Shown in pieces: positions 17,037 to 26,325 of a DNA stretch of 64,000 bases. How positions within the stretch are numbered: position 1 is the first letter of the stretch; each line of letters starts with the position of its first letter. The stretch is from Luminiphilus sp051201685 (GTDB taxonomy: Bacteria > Pseudomonadota > Gammaproteobacteria > Pseudomonadales > Halieaceae), in assembly GCF_051201685.1 (NCBI RefSeq), contig NZ_CP179213.1:1426001-1490000 (forward strand), written 5' to 3'. The notes under the pieces were generated by a model that did not search any database, was not told the origin of the DNA, and saw only the letters and a program-made list of their open reading frames with translations. The translations under genes and the position numbers were made by a program.

Positions 17037-18383
17037 TTACAAGGTATCTAAAATCATACGGATGTCATCGATGCCGGTGCGGGGATTAACAATACAAAAT
17101 CTCAGTACTGTTTCGCCTTCGTGCTTGGTTGGGGTGACGAACCCAAGTCCATCCTGAAGCAGCTTGTCGCTCCATGCGCTGTAATCTTCAGGCATCCACC
17201 CGGGGCGCCTAAAGACACAGATAGAGAGCTGTGACGGAACAACCATTTCGAGGTTAGGGTGCTCGTCAATAAGCGTGGCGGCTGCTTTAGTCACCTCAAG
17301 ACTCCGCTCTACGGCATCTGTGTAAGCGCTGGTCCCATGCGTTGCCAAGCTGAACCACAGCGGCAGCCCTCTCGCACGCCGAGATAAATGGTGGGCATAG
17401 TCAGAAGGATTCCATTCCCCGTCGTATAAAACTTCAAGGTAATCGCCTTTCTGCCGATGGGCACGGCGAGCAGTTGCAGGGTCTCGGTAAATCAGGGCGC
17501 AGCAATCGAAGGGAGCAAACAGCCATTTGTGTGGGTCAACGATAAAAGTGTCGGCCCGCTCTATGCCGTCATATTGCGCGCGAACCGAGGGCGCTGCCAA
17601 ACCAGCGCCACCATAGGCGCCGTCCACATGCATCCATAGTGACTCTGCCTCGCAAACGTCGGCGATAGACGTCATGTCATCAATAATGCCCAGGTTAGTG
17701 GTTCCCGCGGTGCAAGCGACAGCAAAAAGTCGGCCACGATCCTCAGTGCTCAAGCTGTTAATAGTCTCCGCTACGTCTTTACCGGTGAGTTGGTGACCAC
17801 CGGTTTCAACGAGGTCCGCATCCATGACGTGTGCCGCCTGAGCGATAGAGGCATGAGCACCTTTAGAGGACACAATAAGGCCGCGCATGGCACGTTTGCT
17901 GGCGTCTTTACGTCGCCATTCATGACGTGCAGCGGTCAGCGCTGAAAGATTCCCTGCAGTCCCGCCACTGACGAACACACCACCGGCCTCTGCAGGAAAG
18001 CCAGCGAGATCTGAAATCCAGCGCAAGGCCTGATTCTCAGCATAAACCGCCCCAGATCCTTCCAGCCATGTCCCGCCAAAGATGCTGGAGGCGCCAACAA
18101 CCAGGTCGAATAAGGTGGCCGCTTCAGTGGGGGCCGCGGGTACAAAGGCAAGTAGCCTCGGGTGGTCCACTGACAAACACGCAGGCGCTAATACATCGGT
18201 AAACACCCGCAGGGCTTCTAAACCGCCTAAACCTTCTTCAGTGACCGTTTGCCCAGCCATTGCTTGCAGCTCAGATTCGGGCCTAGCCATGTCTAGGGTT
18301 GGTGGATCCATTCGCACTCTGTCGACGGCGTAGCGGACGATGGCCTGGGTGAGAACTTCCATGTCCTTATTGATTTCGTGCAC
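17037..18383 (-). CDS. Group II PLP-dependent decarboxylase
   Basis: 448 residues. A fold-type I amino acid decarboxylase of the aromatic-amino-acid/glutamate/aspartate decarboxylase superfamily. Visible are the PLP lysine Lys286 in VDPHKWLFAP, the PLP-stacking His177 in SSKGAHASI, and Asp254 in MHVDGAYGG. The substrate (aromatic amino acid, aspartate, diaminobutyrate or other) cannot be assigned from these motifs. The start is GTG with AGGAG six bases upstream. It is the first gene of an operon with the WYL regulator. The MFS exporter gene on the same strand ends 51 bases upstream, so an amine-making and exporting unit is possible. Confidence 0.85.
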   Translation of the reverse strand: MHEINKDMEVLTQAIVRYAVDRVRMDPPTLDMARPESELQAMAGQTVTEEGLGGLEALRVFTDVLAPACLSVDHPRLLAFVPAAPTEAATLFDLVVGASSIFGGTWLEGSGAVYAENQALRWISDLAGFPAEAGGVFVSGGTAGNLSALTAARHEWRRKDASKRAMRGLIVSSKGAHASIAQAAHVMDADLVETGGHQLTGKDVAETINSLSTEDRGRLFAVACTAGTTNLGIIDDMTSIADVCEAESLWMHVDGAYGGAGLAAPSVRAQYDGIERADTFIVDPHKWLFAPFDCCALIYRDPATARRAHRQKGDYLEVLYDGEWNPSDYAHHLSRRARGLPLWFSLATHGTSAYTDAVERSLEVTKAAATLIDEHPNLEMVVPSQLSICVFRRPGWMPEDYSAWSDKLLQDGLGFVTPTKHEGETVLRFCIVNPRTGIDDIRMILDTL

Positions 18384-18434
18384 AGTAATCTCCTATAAAA
18401 TGGAGCCTATAAATAGCTCTGCTGATGTTACTTA

Positions 18435-19643
18435 TTATCTGCCCCTTAATCGGATCCAGCTACTACCCCTTACGGGTATTTGTGCCCGTGCCAGCGGCAA
18501 GCCCAGCATGCCGATGGCGGCACAAATAAACATAATGCTTGTGACCGAGGCTAGTGTTCCATCGTAAAAATGACCGGCGATTACGCCCACCAGCGCCGCA
18601 ACAGAGGACTGTGTGAAGCCAAAAACTGCGGAGGCGGAGCCTGCATGGTCGGGAAACAAGGACAGGGCCCCCATTGATGCGTTTGCGGAGGTGAAGCCAA
18701 CGCCCAAAAACATAATAAAGGAACACCCCGCGAGCAAAATAATGGGCGTGTCGGAAAAGTTCGCGCCCAACGACTGCCCCAACGCTCCCAACAGTGACAG
18801 CGTGGTGCCCAGAGCTAAGGTCCGATTAATACCCAGACGAACAACAACACGTGCGCACAACAGGGCACCAACCATAAAGCCTGCCACGGTGACAGCAAAC
18901 GCATAGCCAAAGTATTGAGTGGGCAGGTTAAACACATCCCCCATGAAAAATGAAACTGTCGACAGGTAGGCAACAATGGCTGAAAAAGCCGCGGTCCCGC
19001 AAATTTGATAGCCTAAAAAGCGTCGATTTTTTACGCAGGTTGAGAAATGTTGTAGCACGGGGACGATTCCAATTTTCCCCTGCCGGATGTGCGGTGCCGA
19101 TTCCTCGAAACTGCGCAGTCCTAGCAGTACAAGCGCGGCGAAAAGGGCTAGGGATACGTAAGTAGCCCGCCAATTCACCAAGATAAGTAGCCACGCGCCC
19201 AATGTTGGAGCCATTAAGGGCACCACGGCCATGGCCCCAGACAGGATGGCCATCATTTGAGCCGCCCTTGGGCCTTCGTACCGGTCTCTGACAATGGCCC
19301 TAGCGATGACTGGACCACTCGCAGCGGATAGCCCCTGAGCCAAGCGAGCTAGCCACATGAATTCCATAGAAGAGGCCAATGCGCAGGCAAGCGAAGTGAC
19401 TAAAAAAAGAACGGTACCTATCCTGACCACGGGCAAACGGCCGAAATAGTCAGATAGGGGGCCAAAGATAAGTTGTCCAACCGCGATGCCCAACATAAAC
19501 GTGGATAGGGTGAGCTGTCCATCGGAGCTGGTGGCCCCGAACTCGGCGACTATCGCTGGAATCGCAGGTAGATACAGGTCTGTCGCGATGGCCGCGTAGG
19601 CGACCAGAGCGACCAATGTCGCGAAGGTGATTCGGTCCTTCAA
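18435..19643 (-). CDS. MFS exporter, Bcr/CflA drug-resistance type
   Basis: About 402 residues with 12 predicted membrane helices. Helix 1 ends with the Bcr/CflA pattern AIATDLYLPAIPAI, and the loop after helix 2 is FGPLSDYFGRLPV, the MFS motif A variant. The family exports drugs, sulfonamides or amino acid derivatives by proton antiport at the inner membrane. I chose TTG at 19643, eight bases after the upstream stop. An ATG at 19724 would give 429 residues but would overlap the upstream gene by 74 bases. Neither start has a good ribosome site. Confidence 0.82.
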   Translation of the reverse strand: MKDRITFATLVALVAYAAIATDLYLPAIPAIVAEFGATSSDGQLTLSTFMLGIAVGQLIFGPLSDYFGRLPVVRIGTVLFLVTSLACALASSMEFMWLARLAQGLSAASGPVIARAIVRDRYEGPRAAQMMAILSGAMAVVPLMAPTLGAWLLILVNWRATYVSLALFAALVLLGLRSFEESAPHIRQGKIGIVPVLQHFSTCVKNRRFLGYQICGTAAFSAIVAYLSTVSFFMGDVFNLPTQYFGYAFAVTVAGFMVGALLCARVVVRLGINRTLALGTTLSLLGALGQSLGANFSDTPIILLAGCSFIMFLGVGFTSANASMGALSLFPDHAGSASAVFGFTQSSVAALVGVIAGHFYDGTLASVTSIMFICAAIGMLGLPLARAQIPVRGSSWIRLRGR

Positions 19644-19650
19644 ATGATTA

Positions 19651-20019
19651 TCAGTTGATTGTGGGTTCGGAAAGCTGGCAAATGGGGCATGACTCTGGAA
19701 TGAAGAACTGCCCGTTCTCGGCATCCATAATGTCTAAACCTATCGCTTGATGATTTTGAAAGAGCGCGAACCGCATGACGTAAGTGGATTCGCTGCTACT
19801 CATTTGCACCATTTGAAACAGTTCAATGTCGGTTCGATTGTCGTTGGCTGTCCGAACCGCTACCTGCTCCATGTACTTCTGCGCCGCGGCGGGCTCCATT
19901 GGCACTAAAGGTTCTAAGAGAGCTTTCTCCAGCATTTTTGCCAGTAGATCTTTGTTTTCATCAGTAAACAGTGTGGCGCTTGCCACGTTATTCAAATCTG
20001 ACACGCTCAACCCCCTCAT
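19651..20019 (-). CDS. Hypothetical protein
   Basis: 122 residues, not recognised. It is soluble, acidic and without a signal peptide; the middle is helical (NKDLLAKMLEKALLEPLVPM) and the end contains a Cys-Pro-x-Cys pair (PESCPICQLSE). ATG at 20019 is one start. GTG at 20004 has the better ribosome site (GAGGGGG six bases upstream) and may be the true one. It lies directly before the MFS exporter on the same strand, so co-transcription is likely. No function can be proposed. Confidence 0.6.
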   Translation of the reverse strand: MRGLSVSDLNNVASATLFTDENKDLLAKMLEKALLEPLVPMEPAAAQKYMEQVAVRTANDNRTDIELFQMVQMSSSESTYVMRFALFQNHQAIGLDIMDAENGQFFIPESCPICQLSEPTIN

Positions 20020-20125
20020 TCAACTCGGTCAGTGCATCTGCAATTTATTGTTTTTATGAGTGCGCAGCGGGCGGCGAGTGTACCACCCTAAAGCCTGCGG
20101 GTCGCGGATGAATTAAACGAAAGGT

Positions 20126-20983
20126 TTAGCGCCAGTTAATGGTGTCGAAGTCGGTCTTGCTATGACGCTCCAGCAGTTGCTTATCTTCTCCCCCCCAGGC
20201 TTTATTCACGAGCCTCCCGCGCTTTGTTGCAGGGCGCTCGCTGATTAAGTTGGCCCAACGTTGAACGTGAACGTAACTCTCAACGTCAAGAAACTGGCCG
20301 GCCTCATAAAGCAGCCCCTTCGCAAGGGCGCCGTACCATGGCCAAGTGGCAATATCAGCGATGGTATACTCTTCACCGGCTAGATAGGTATGCTCTGCAA
20401 GTCGCTGATTTAAAAGATCAAGATGTCTTTTTATCTCCATGCTGAACCGGTTGATCGGGTACTCCATTTTGTAGGGTGCATAGGCATAAAAATGTCCGAA
20501 TCCGCCCCCTAGATAGGGAGCTGAACCTTGTAGCCAGAACAGCCAGCTGAGAACTTCGGCCCGGGAGTCACTGTCCTTCGGCATGTAATGCCCAAACTTA
20601 TCCGCAAGGTGCAGCAAGATCGCTCCTGATTCAAACACTCTCACGGGTTTGTCCCCACTGCGATCAAGAAGGGCAGGTATTTTTGAATTTGGATTGACGC
20701 CGACAAATCCGGATGTAAATTGCGCGCCTTCTTGAATGTTGATGAGCCATGCATCGTACTCAGCGTCTGCTACACCCAACTCGAGCAGCTCCTCGAGCAT
20801 GATGGTGATCTTGACGCCATTGGGCGTCCCGAGGGAATAAAGCTGTTGAGGATGCTCTCCCACAGGCAAGTCCTTCTCAGACTGTGCGCCGGCTGTGGGG
20901 CGATTGATTTTAGCGAAACGGCCGCCAGATTCGTCATCCCATGTCCATACTGCGGGGGGTACGTATTCAGTTTCATTGGTCAC
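20126..20983 (-). CDS. yghU: Glutathione transferase family, YghU-like disulfide-bond oxidoreductase
   Basis: 285 residues from GTG at 20983, which has AGGAG seven bases upstream; the frame is open to 21076 but the added N-terminus is not family-like. The thioredoxin-like domain carries the active-site stretch LYSLGTPNGVKITIMLEE, typical of Nu-class GSTs (YghU/YfcG), and VFESGAILLHLADK. The helical C domain has TYLAGEEYTIADIATWPWYG. Known YghU (288 residues) binds two glutathiones and reduces disulfides. Soluble, cytosolic. The length and the whole motif order match. Confidence 0.88.
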   Translation of the reverse strand: MTNETEYVPPAVWTWDDESGGRFAKINRPTAGAQSEKDLPVGEHPQQLYSLGTPNGVKITIMLEELLELGVADAEYDAWLINIQEGAQFTSGFVGVNPNSKIPALLDRSGDKPVRVFESGAILLHLADKFGHYMPKDSDSRAEVLSWLFWLQGSAPYLGGGFGHFYAYAPYKMEYPINRFSMEIKRHLDLLNQRLAEHTYLAGEEYTIADIATWPWYGALAKGLLYEAGQFLDVESYVHVQRWANLISERPATKRGRLVNKAWGGEDKQLLERHSKTDFDTINWR

Positions 20984-21146
20984 AGCAGAGCTCCTTTTGG
21001 GCGCCTTGGAAATCATAGTTTGTGGGCAGCATACTGCGCACATTGTGTTGTATTTGCCACTCTGATTTTCTCGCAAACCTTAACCTAGCCATTTACGGCC
21101 AAGTTGGTAATGCCCCAGCCATCGGACTTGTTGCAGAAGACCAAGC

Positions 21147-22049
21147 TCACTGGTGCTGGGTGAGCAAAAATATCAGTACCTCGGGCAGTGTCTGCTCCCA
21201 GACCTGCCAATCATGGGCACCGTCTACGATACGAAGCTCCGCTGCATCAGGCTGCAGGTCGCGCAACTTCGTAAACAGGGCGGTGGCATGGTGGGCAATA
21301 TTAAATTCATCATGGTCGCCGCTATTAATATAAAAAGGAACGGTGATGTTTTTGGCGATGTAATCGTCCCACAGGGCGGGGTAATTACTCCGTTGCCAAA
21401 GCTGCTCATCAAAGCGCTCGTCGGCGTCTAAAAACGCAGGATGTCTATGGGCCGATGAGTTCTTAGGCGGCAGCGGGACATAAGTGGCTGGACTTAGAGC
21501 CGCCGCAGCGCCAAATAGCTCGGGGTGCTTCAGTGCAAATCGCGTTGCGCCGTAGCCCCCAGCCGATAGACCTGCAACGAAACGTCCCGCCCGAGTTCGA
21601 GCTGTTGGGTAGCTGGCCTCGATATAAGGGATTAAATCTTCGAAAAATGCGTTTTCAGCGGACTCGTTGTGGCCATTGAGCCACCAGCTTTGAGACCCCG
21701 GCATGACAATAAGTGCAGGTGGAATTTTACCTGAGGCCATTAGTCGGTCGGCGGTGGATTTGAGGTTGCCATTGGCTAGCCAATCATTTTCTGAGCCAAA
21801 GGAGCCGTGCAATAAATAAATGACGGGGTATGGTGATTCCTGTGTCGGTTCTTGGTCGGGAATGTAGACCGTCAAGGGGTAGGGCGCCTGCAGCGCTTGA
21901 GAATCAATGGTGATGTGCACTACCGTCCCTGCCCGGGACAAGGGGCTGCTTAGCGCTAGGCCAAACCCTCCGAGAAGCAGCAGATATAAAGACAGTTGTT
22001 TGAGGGCGTAGGTCATCGTCATCATCAAGTAGTGAATGTATGAAAGCAT
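21147..22049 (-). CDS. Secreted alpha/beta hydrolase, esterase D-like (PF00756)
   Basis: 300 residues as opened at 22049. Several ATGs lie close together and the hydrophobic signal peptide (about residues 14-38) fits any of them. The fold is that of putative esterases related to esterase D and mycolyltransferases: YPVIYLLHGSFGSENDW (oxyanion side), nucleophile Ser162 in AGLSAGGYGA, an Asp in NSGDHDEFN (about 255) and His in VDGAHDWQVW (about 284). It is probably periplasmic. The substrate could be acetyl esters of polysaccharide, S-formylglutathione-like esters or others. Single gene. Confidence 0.82.
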   Translation of the reverse strand: MLSYIHYLMMTMTYALKQLSLYLLLLGGFGLALSSPLSRAGTVVHITIDSQALQAPYPLTVYIPDQEPTQESPYPVIYLLHGSFGSENDWLANGNLKSTADRLMASGKIPPALIVMPGSQSWWLNGHNESAENAFFEDLIPYIEASYPTARTRAGRFVAGLSAGGYGATRFALKHPELFGAAAALSPATYVPLPPKNSSAHRHPAFLDADERFDEQLWQRSNYPALWDDYIAKNITVPFYINSGDHDEFNIAHHATALFTKLRDLQPDAAELRIVDGAHDWQVWEQTLPEVLIFLLTQHQ

Positions 22050-22190
22050 AACGGCTTTTCAAGGGGCCAAACGTAAAAGGCCTCGAGTCTTGCGCATCTA
22101 GGGTGACGTAAGTGCGTCGCTTGAAGGCGCTTGGAGCGAGGCCTTATCGACATGTTGCGGCGTGTCGATGCATTAAAGTTGACAGGATAA

Positions 22191-22721
22191 TTATTCAACC
22201 GTAGCGCGATGGACCTCGATACTTGCTGGAGGTGCAGAGTGGCTGATTTGATCGCTGGTAAGCGCTTTTAAAGCCAATTCCCGATCATCAGCGCTAAAGG
22301 CGCCAGTGGTCACACAAAACTCCACCATATTGCCGTTGGGGTCTTTCGTGTAGATGGAGTGGCACCAGTTATGGTCCACCTCCAGCACATTCAAACCAGC
22401 GCGCTGCCACGCTTCTTTGCGTTGATTAAGGCTGTCCAAATCTGGGGCATTAAAGGCGATGTGGTTGATCTGGTCGGGAACACCAGCGGCCCTTGACAGT
22501 GATGTCTCTAGGTTTTCACAGCCCGGGACCTCATGCAGCTCCCAAAAAGCGATAAAAGAAGAGTCGTCACCGGCCATTCGATAAAAAAAATGTTTTGCCC
22601 AGCCACCATCGGGCACAGGGCCGACTTCTACCTTTACCAATTCAAATCCCAAAACCGTTTCGTAGAAGTCATGGATTGCAGCCATGTCTGCCGCTGCCAT
22701 GGCGAGGTGATGGTAAGCCAC
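22191..22721 (-). CDS. VOC-fold (glyoxalase/dioxygenase superfamily) protein
   Basis: 176 residues with paired beta-alpha-beta units of the vicinal-oxygen-chelate fold. The metal-ligand pattern is seen as His4/His5 in AYHHLAMAA, FYETVLGFELVKVE, then NHIAFNAPDL and a late Glu in KDPNGNMVEFCV. The YTKDPNGNMVEF motif is typical of ring-cleaving dioxygenase-like members and lactoylglutathione-lyase relatives. The start is GTG, whose last minus-strand neighbour overlaps the stop of the carboxymuconolactone-decarboxylase gene by one base, so the two are translated together. The substrate is unknown. Confidence 0.8.
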   Translation of the reverse strand: MAYHHLAMAAADMAAIHDFYETVLGFELVKVEVGPVPDGGWAKHFFYRMAGDDSSFIAFWELHEVPGCENLETSLSRAAGVPDQINHIAFNAPDLDSLNQRKEAWQRAGLNVLEVDHNWCHSIYTKDPNGNMVEFCVTTGAFSADDRELALKALTSDQISHSAPPASIEVHRATVE

Positions 22722-23365
22722 TAGTGCGTCTCCTTATCGATCATGGCCATAACGTCGCGGTTCGCAGCTTCCGTGGGCGCATTGATTTCAGTGATGCGTT
22801 CGTCCACGTCATCATATTCTAGGCGCAGTGCCCGAGCGATGGTGGCGTGCATGTCGTAAAGTGTTGTTATGTACGTGAGCTCCAATATTGCTTCGTCAGA
22901 TAATGCTTTTTTGAGCTCGGTAAAGAGGCCATCGGGAACGCGGCCGCCTTCTAAGACTAGGGCATCGGTGTAGGCAAGGACCGACCGTTCAAGATCCGAG
23001 TAAACAGCACTGCTTGACCAGTGGGGAAGAGCAGCAATTTTATCCTCCGACAGGCCCACAGAGCGGCAAGATTTACTGTGCTGAGAGAACACAAATTGTG
23101 ACCCTCTGGCATAGCCTGCCCGTGTTTGTGCCAACTCTCTCAGCTGCGGATCAATTTTGCGCTGGGGATCACGATAGAATTGAAAGCCCTGCAGGGCGTG
23201 CTTCAAACATTGGGGTACCAGAGCAAAAACCGTCCACCAGTTGCCGGGGGTTCCCGTAGCAGTGCCGGGTGTTGCCACGGGATCGCGGTCGCCGAAAATC
23301 AAATCATACATTTGGCGGGCAATGGGGTCTGCATCGGGTCGCGCGACTTGTCGGAGTCTGGGCAT
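22721..23365 (-). CDS. Carboxymuconolactone decarboxylase family protein
   Basis: 214 residues from ATG 23365, which has GAGGG ahead; the frame extends upstream without a better start. The all-helical CMD/AhpD fold is suggested by LRELAQTRAGYARGSQFVFSQ, SVGLSEDKIAALPHW and ERSVLAYTDAL. The redox CxxC of AhpD is absent (only one Cys, in HSKSCRSVG), so it is of the non-peroxidase type that handles lactones or is uncharacterised. It is paired with a VOC protein downstream, which suggests breakdown of an aromatic or lactone compound. Confidence 0.82.
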   Translation of the reverse strand: MPRLRQVARPDADPIARQMYDLIFGDRDPVATPGTATGTPGNWWTVFALVPQCLKHALQGFQFYRDPQRKIDPQLRELAQTRAGYARGSQFVFSQHSKSCRSVGLSEDKIAALPHWSSSAVYSDLERSVLAYTDALVLEGGRVPDGLFTELKKALSDEAILELTYITTLYDMHATIARALRLEYDDVDERITEINAPTEAANRDVMAMIDKETH

Positions 23366-23615
23366 GATCAATCCCTCGGTTCTTATTGTGTCAAGCGTGA
23401 GGGTTACTCTGACCTCAAAGTTAGGCACTCGCAACTGCAATTGGATTGTTCGTTAGCCTCGCCTGCGCTGTCGCGAAGATTCGCCGTAGGAGGAGGCGAA
23501 AGAAAACTTCACGCTCAACCCAACTAAAATATAACTTGCTACGATGGGGTTGTCCCTTCAAATCGGCTCAGAGCTGTTTTCCGCCGAGAATTCGCCATTG
23601 TGCCTCCCTTCGAGC

Positions 23616-23644
23616 TTGACCTGAATTCTATGCATCCCTATGAT
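23616..23644 (+). promoter_or_regulatory. Sigma-70 promoter of tRNA-Arg
   Basis: TTGACC (23616-23621), 17 bases, TATGAT (23639-23644). Transcription would start near 23651, a few bases before the mature tRNA 5' end. Confidence 0.85.
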
Positions 23645-23653
23645 CGCAGGCCT

Positions 23654-23730
23654 CCGCCCGTAGCTCAGCTGGATAGAGCACCAGGCTTCGAACCTGGGTG
23701 TCGGGAGTTCGAATCTCTCCGGGCGGGCCA
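23654..23730 (+). tRNA. tRNA-Arg (anticodon TCG)
   Basis: A 77-base cloverleaf. The acceptor stem CCGCCCG/CGGGCGG is perfect, followed by discriminator G and an encoded CCA. The D arm is GCTC...GAGC, and the anticodon stem CCAGG/CCTGG has loop CTTCGAA giving anticodon TCG. The T arm is GGGAG-TTCGAAT-CTCTC. UCG reads the CGN arginine codons, mainly CGA/CGG. Confidence 0.97.
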
Positions 23731-24282
23731 TTTCCTTTACTTCGCATGCTTGATCGATTGTTTCGTCCTAGATTGGTGCAACTAGGCTTCCGCCCACCTC
23801 AAAAGCTCGCCAATCTGCCAGCGCTCTCGCATTAGCCCCTTTTGAGCTTCTCGCGATGTCCTATGTGTTGAACCATGTCTCGGTATACAGCGATTTGAAT
23901 TCTTCACTGTGTACTTTAGGGCTGCCGACAGGCGTTCACGCGACGTACTTCTTCGTTGCTACTTAGGTTGTAAAAAGCTCCCGCGAGCCGTAGCCATAAT
24001 TCGAGAACTTTATCAAAAGTACAGGCACATACGCTTCTGGTTTGGCACCCCATGCTTAGCCTGATAATGTAGATCGCTGCTTAGTGCTTACGGAGGCCTT
24101 GGCCATGGATTCGATTCAAGGCTCTCTAACGCATGGTAGTGGCTGAGCTTTCCTCACAGTTGTAAGAGGGCGCAGAGTCGCTTCTAAGCCCAGTGATCGG
24201 GCAAGACCGAGGCCTTTACAAGGGGTACTCGCGATTGCTGATTCGGATGCTCGGGAAGCCAACAATATATAGGAGATAACAT
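23731..24282. other. 552-base gap after tRNA-Arg
   Basis: No convincing ORF, terminator or repeat is visible. I looked for a partial copy of the tRNA 3' end or an integrase remnant, as expected of an element inserted at this tRNA, and saw none. The last 20 bases hold the AGGAG ribosome site of the SPFH gene. Confidence 0.5.
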
Positions 24283-25197
24283 ATGGATCTTGGAATCATC
24301 TTAACCTTGGCATTTTTTGCCTTTGCGATTTTAGTGGCGGCTAAGTCTGTTGCCATTGTGCCTCAGTCAGATGAATACGTGGTGGAACGTTTTGGTAAGT
24401 ATCGTGAAACTCTATCTGCAGGAATCAACTTGCTGATTCCCTTTCTAGACCGCATTGAGCACAAGGTTGTGGTCTTAGAACGTCAGCTTGATGCCTTCGA
24501 CATATCGGTTATTACCCGGGACAACGTTGAAATTGTTTTGGAAACCACGGTTTTCTTTCGGGTCATTGATGCTGCAAAGTCGGTCTATCGAATTCGGGAC
24601 GTGCCACTGGCACTAAGAACGACCGCTGAATCTATTATTCGTAGCGCTGCGGGCAAATTAGAGCTCGATGATATTCAGAGTAGCCGCCAGCAGATGAATG
24701 ACGAGATTCTCAAAAATCTGCGCGATGCATCAGAAGTTTGGGGCCTCGAGATTACCCGTTCAGAGATCACAGATGTCAGGGTCGATGAAGCAACCAAACA
24801 GGCCCAGCGTCAGCAGCTTAATGCAGAGCGGGAGCGTCGTGCGACGGTGGCCAAGGCAGAGGGTGAACGCTCGAGGGTAGAGCTCGAAGCCGATGCCGAG
24901 CTCTACGAGGCGACCAAAAAAGCCGAGGCTATAAAGCTGACCGCCGACGCCGATGCTTATGCGGTGATCAAAAAAGCCGAAGCCGATGCACAGCAAACAA
25001 GAATGATTGCCGAGGCGATAGCAGACAATGGACAGCCTGCAGTTGATTTCGAAATTTTAAAGCGTCAAGTCGATGCGATCGCGCAAATGGCATCTTCTGA
25101 AAATACCAAGACCATTGTGCTCCCCTCTGATGTTACCAAGACGCTGGGCGGGTTAGCCGGCCTCCAAGACGTATTACGACGCCCGGATGGAGCCTGA
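24283..25197 (+). CDS. SPFH/Band-7 (stomatin-like, QmcA) membrane protein
   Basis: 304 residues. An N-terminal membrane helix (about 3-22) leads into the SPFH domain (VPQSDEYVVERFGKY, residues 27-41; ITRDNVEIVLETTVFFRV). A long Ala/Glu coiled coil follows with AEGERSRVELEADAELYEA and similar repeats. It resembles E. coli QmcA (305 residues) and archaeal stomatins, which build ring-shaped cages in the membrane and are linked to proteases or lipid domains. AGGAG precedes the ATG. The NfeD-like gene starts 2 bases after its stop, the classic stomatin/NfeD operon. Confidence 0.92.
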   Translation: MDLGIILTLAFFAFAILVAAKSVAIVPQSDEYVVERFGKYRETLSAGINLLIPFLDRIEHKVVVLERQLDAFDISVITRDNVEIVLETTVFFRVIDAAKSVYRIRDVPLALRTTAESIIRSAAGKLELDDIQSSRQQMNDEILKNLRDASEVWGLEITRSEITDVRVDEATKQAQRQQLNAERERRATVAKAEGERSRVELEADAELYEATKKAEAIKLTADADAYAVIKKAEADAQQTRMIAEAIADNGQPAVDFEILKRQVDAIAQMASSENTKTIVLPSDVTKTLGGLAGLQDVLRRPDGA

Positions 25198-25198
25198 G

Positions 25199-25486
25199 AT
25201 GAATTTACTACTTAGCTATGAGGTTTGGTTTATTGCAGCACTTTTGCTGGTTGCGCTGGACGTGGTGCTTGGGCTGGATTTTATTCTCTTATCCTTCGGC
25301 ATTGGCGCGGCGGTTACGGGAAGCTCGTTGTTGCTAAAAGATGCCTTGCCGATGCCTTTTACCGGCAGCTGGGAGGCTTTGCTGACGTTCTTCGCCGTTT
25401 TTAGCTTGTTGATTCTAGTGCCGCTGCGCCGATGGACCAAAAAACCCGCGGCAGGGCAGGACGATACTGATATCAATAAATACTAG
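25199..25486 (+). CDS. NfeD-like membrane protein, short form
   Basis: 95 residues from ATG 25199 (GGAG seven bases upstream); an ATG at 25187 would overlap the SPFH gene. Three hydrophobic segments (about 7-25, 27-47 and 60-78) match the membrane part of NfeD/YbbK proteins, including the LDVVLGLDFILLSFGIGA pattern. The C-terminal OB-fold domain usual in NfeD is missing: the protein ends in a short polar tail after PLRRWTKK. The position behind an SPFH gene supports the call. Confidence 0.8.
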   Translation: MNLLLSYEVWFIAALLLVALDVVLGLDFILLSFGIGAAVTGSSLLLKDALPMPFTGSWEALLTFFAVFSLLILVPLRRWTKKPAAGQDDTDINKY

Positions 25487-25713
25487 CAGTTACTTCTGTC
25501 GTCATGTGCTGGGCTGCTGTGGCAACACTCGAGGTCAAGCGCTTTCAAAATGCAGTGCCAGGGCCGCAGGGTGGCGAGCTACCAGTTCGGCGATTGAGTC
25601 GGTTGTTTCTTTATAAGGCTGGTTTTCGAATTCTTAACCCATGTGCTCGGCGGTGTCGTTGGTAAAGTGAGGCCCAGTGGTGGAGCAGCTTAACGGAGCA
25701 CGCTAGGCACAAG

Positions 25714-26325
25714 CTACGCCTGGACCGATTTAGCGGGGGCCACCGCTGCAGTGGCTTCTAATGCTCCCTTGCATTCCTTCGCGGTCCAAAAGCTGAGCAC
25801 GACAAAGCTAAGGAAGAAATAAAACCCCATCCCCAACTTAGACGCAGAAGCGGCCTGCACAAACTGTGCCTCGGTGAATAGCGTATTCATGGCGTCGGTA
25901 TGACTTGCAATCAGCTGATCCATGCCGATAAAAGCCATGATAAGCGCGACGACAAAAACATCCGCCATCGACCATTTTCCAGAGTCGGTGGCTAACCATT
26001 TGAGTGCAGGGTGAGCAGAGCTACTCTTTGTTCGAAGTAGCAATACTATGGCAGCCAAACATTTGCTCACCGGGATGAGGACGCAAAATAACGTCATACC
26101 GGCGGCTAAAATAAAGAGCGAAGGCTGTCCGGTTTCGACAAGCAAAGCAACGAGGTCGCCCACACTTTTGTTTTGATACATCAGCAGTTGTTGATCAAAA
26201 TATAGGCGTGCCCCGCCAATACTCATTTCGAATGGCTCGATGAACGCCTTTAACTTCATCATTGGCACCAAAATGCCGGGCACCAGTAAAGCCAAAATTG
26301 AAATGTTGAGTAAGCAAAGAGTCAT
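25714..26325 (-). CDS. PqiA/LetA-like membrane protein, single domain
   Basis: 203 residues from ATG 26325. Four helices (about 2-22, 65-95, 118-138 and 156-178) match one PqiA module: LVPGILVPM, the DLVALLVETGQPSLFILA stretch, the VLIPVSKCLAA motif after helix 2, and DSGKWSMADVFVVALIMAFI with the conserved Trp-Ser-Met. The zinc-ribbon cysteines found at the start of full PqiA/LetA are absent. PqiA-type proteins work with MCE proteins (PqiB) in lipid transport between membranes, but no MCE gene is here. ATGA overlap with the upstream gene shows coupling. Confidence 0.82.
   Translation of the reverse strand: MTLCLLNISILALLVPGILVPMMKLKAFIEPFEMSIGGARLYFDQQLLMYQNKSVGDLVALLVETGQPSLFILAAGMTLFCVLIPVSKCLAAIVLLLRTKSSSAHPALKWLATDSGKWSMADVFVVALIMAFIGMDQLIASHTDAMNTLFTEAQFVQAASASKLGMGFYFFLSFVVLSFWTAKECKGALEATAAVAPAKSVQA

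Noticed and set aside
18435..19724. Longer MFS exporter starting at ATG 19724
   Set aside because: It would overlap the upstream 122-residue gene by 74 bases and add an N-terminus unlike the family.
23654..24282. Mobile element inserted at tRNA-Arg
   Set aside because: No integrase, no direct repeat of the tRNA 3' end and no phage-like genes follow; SPFH/NfeD genes are housekeeping.
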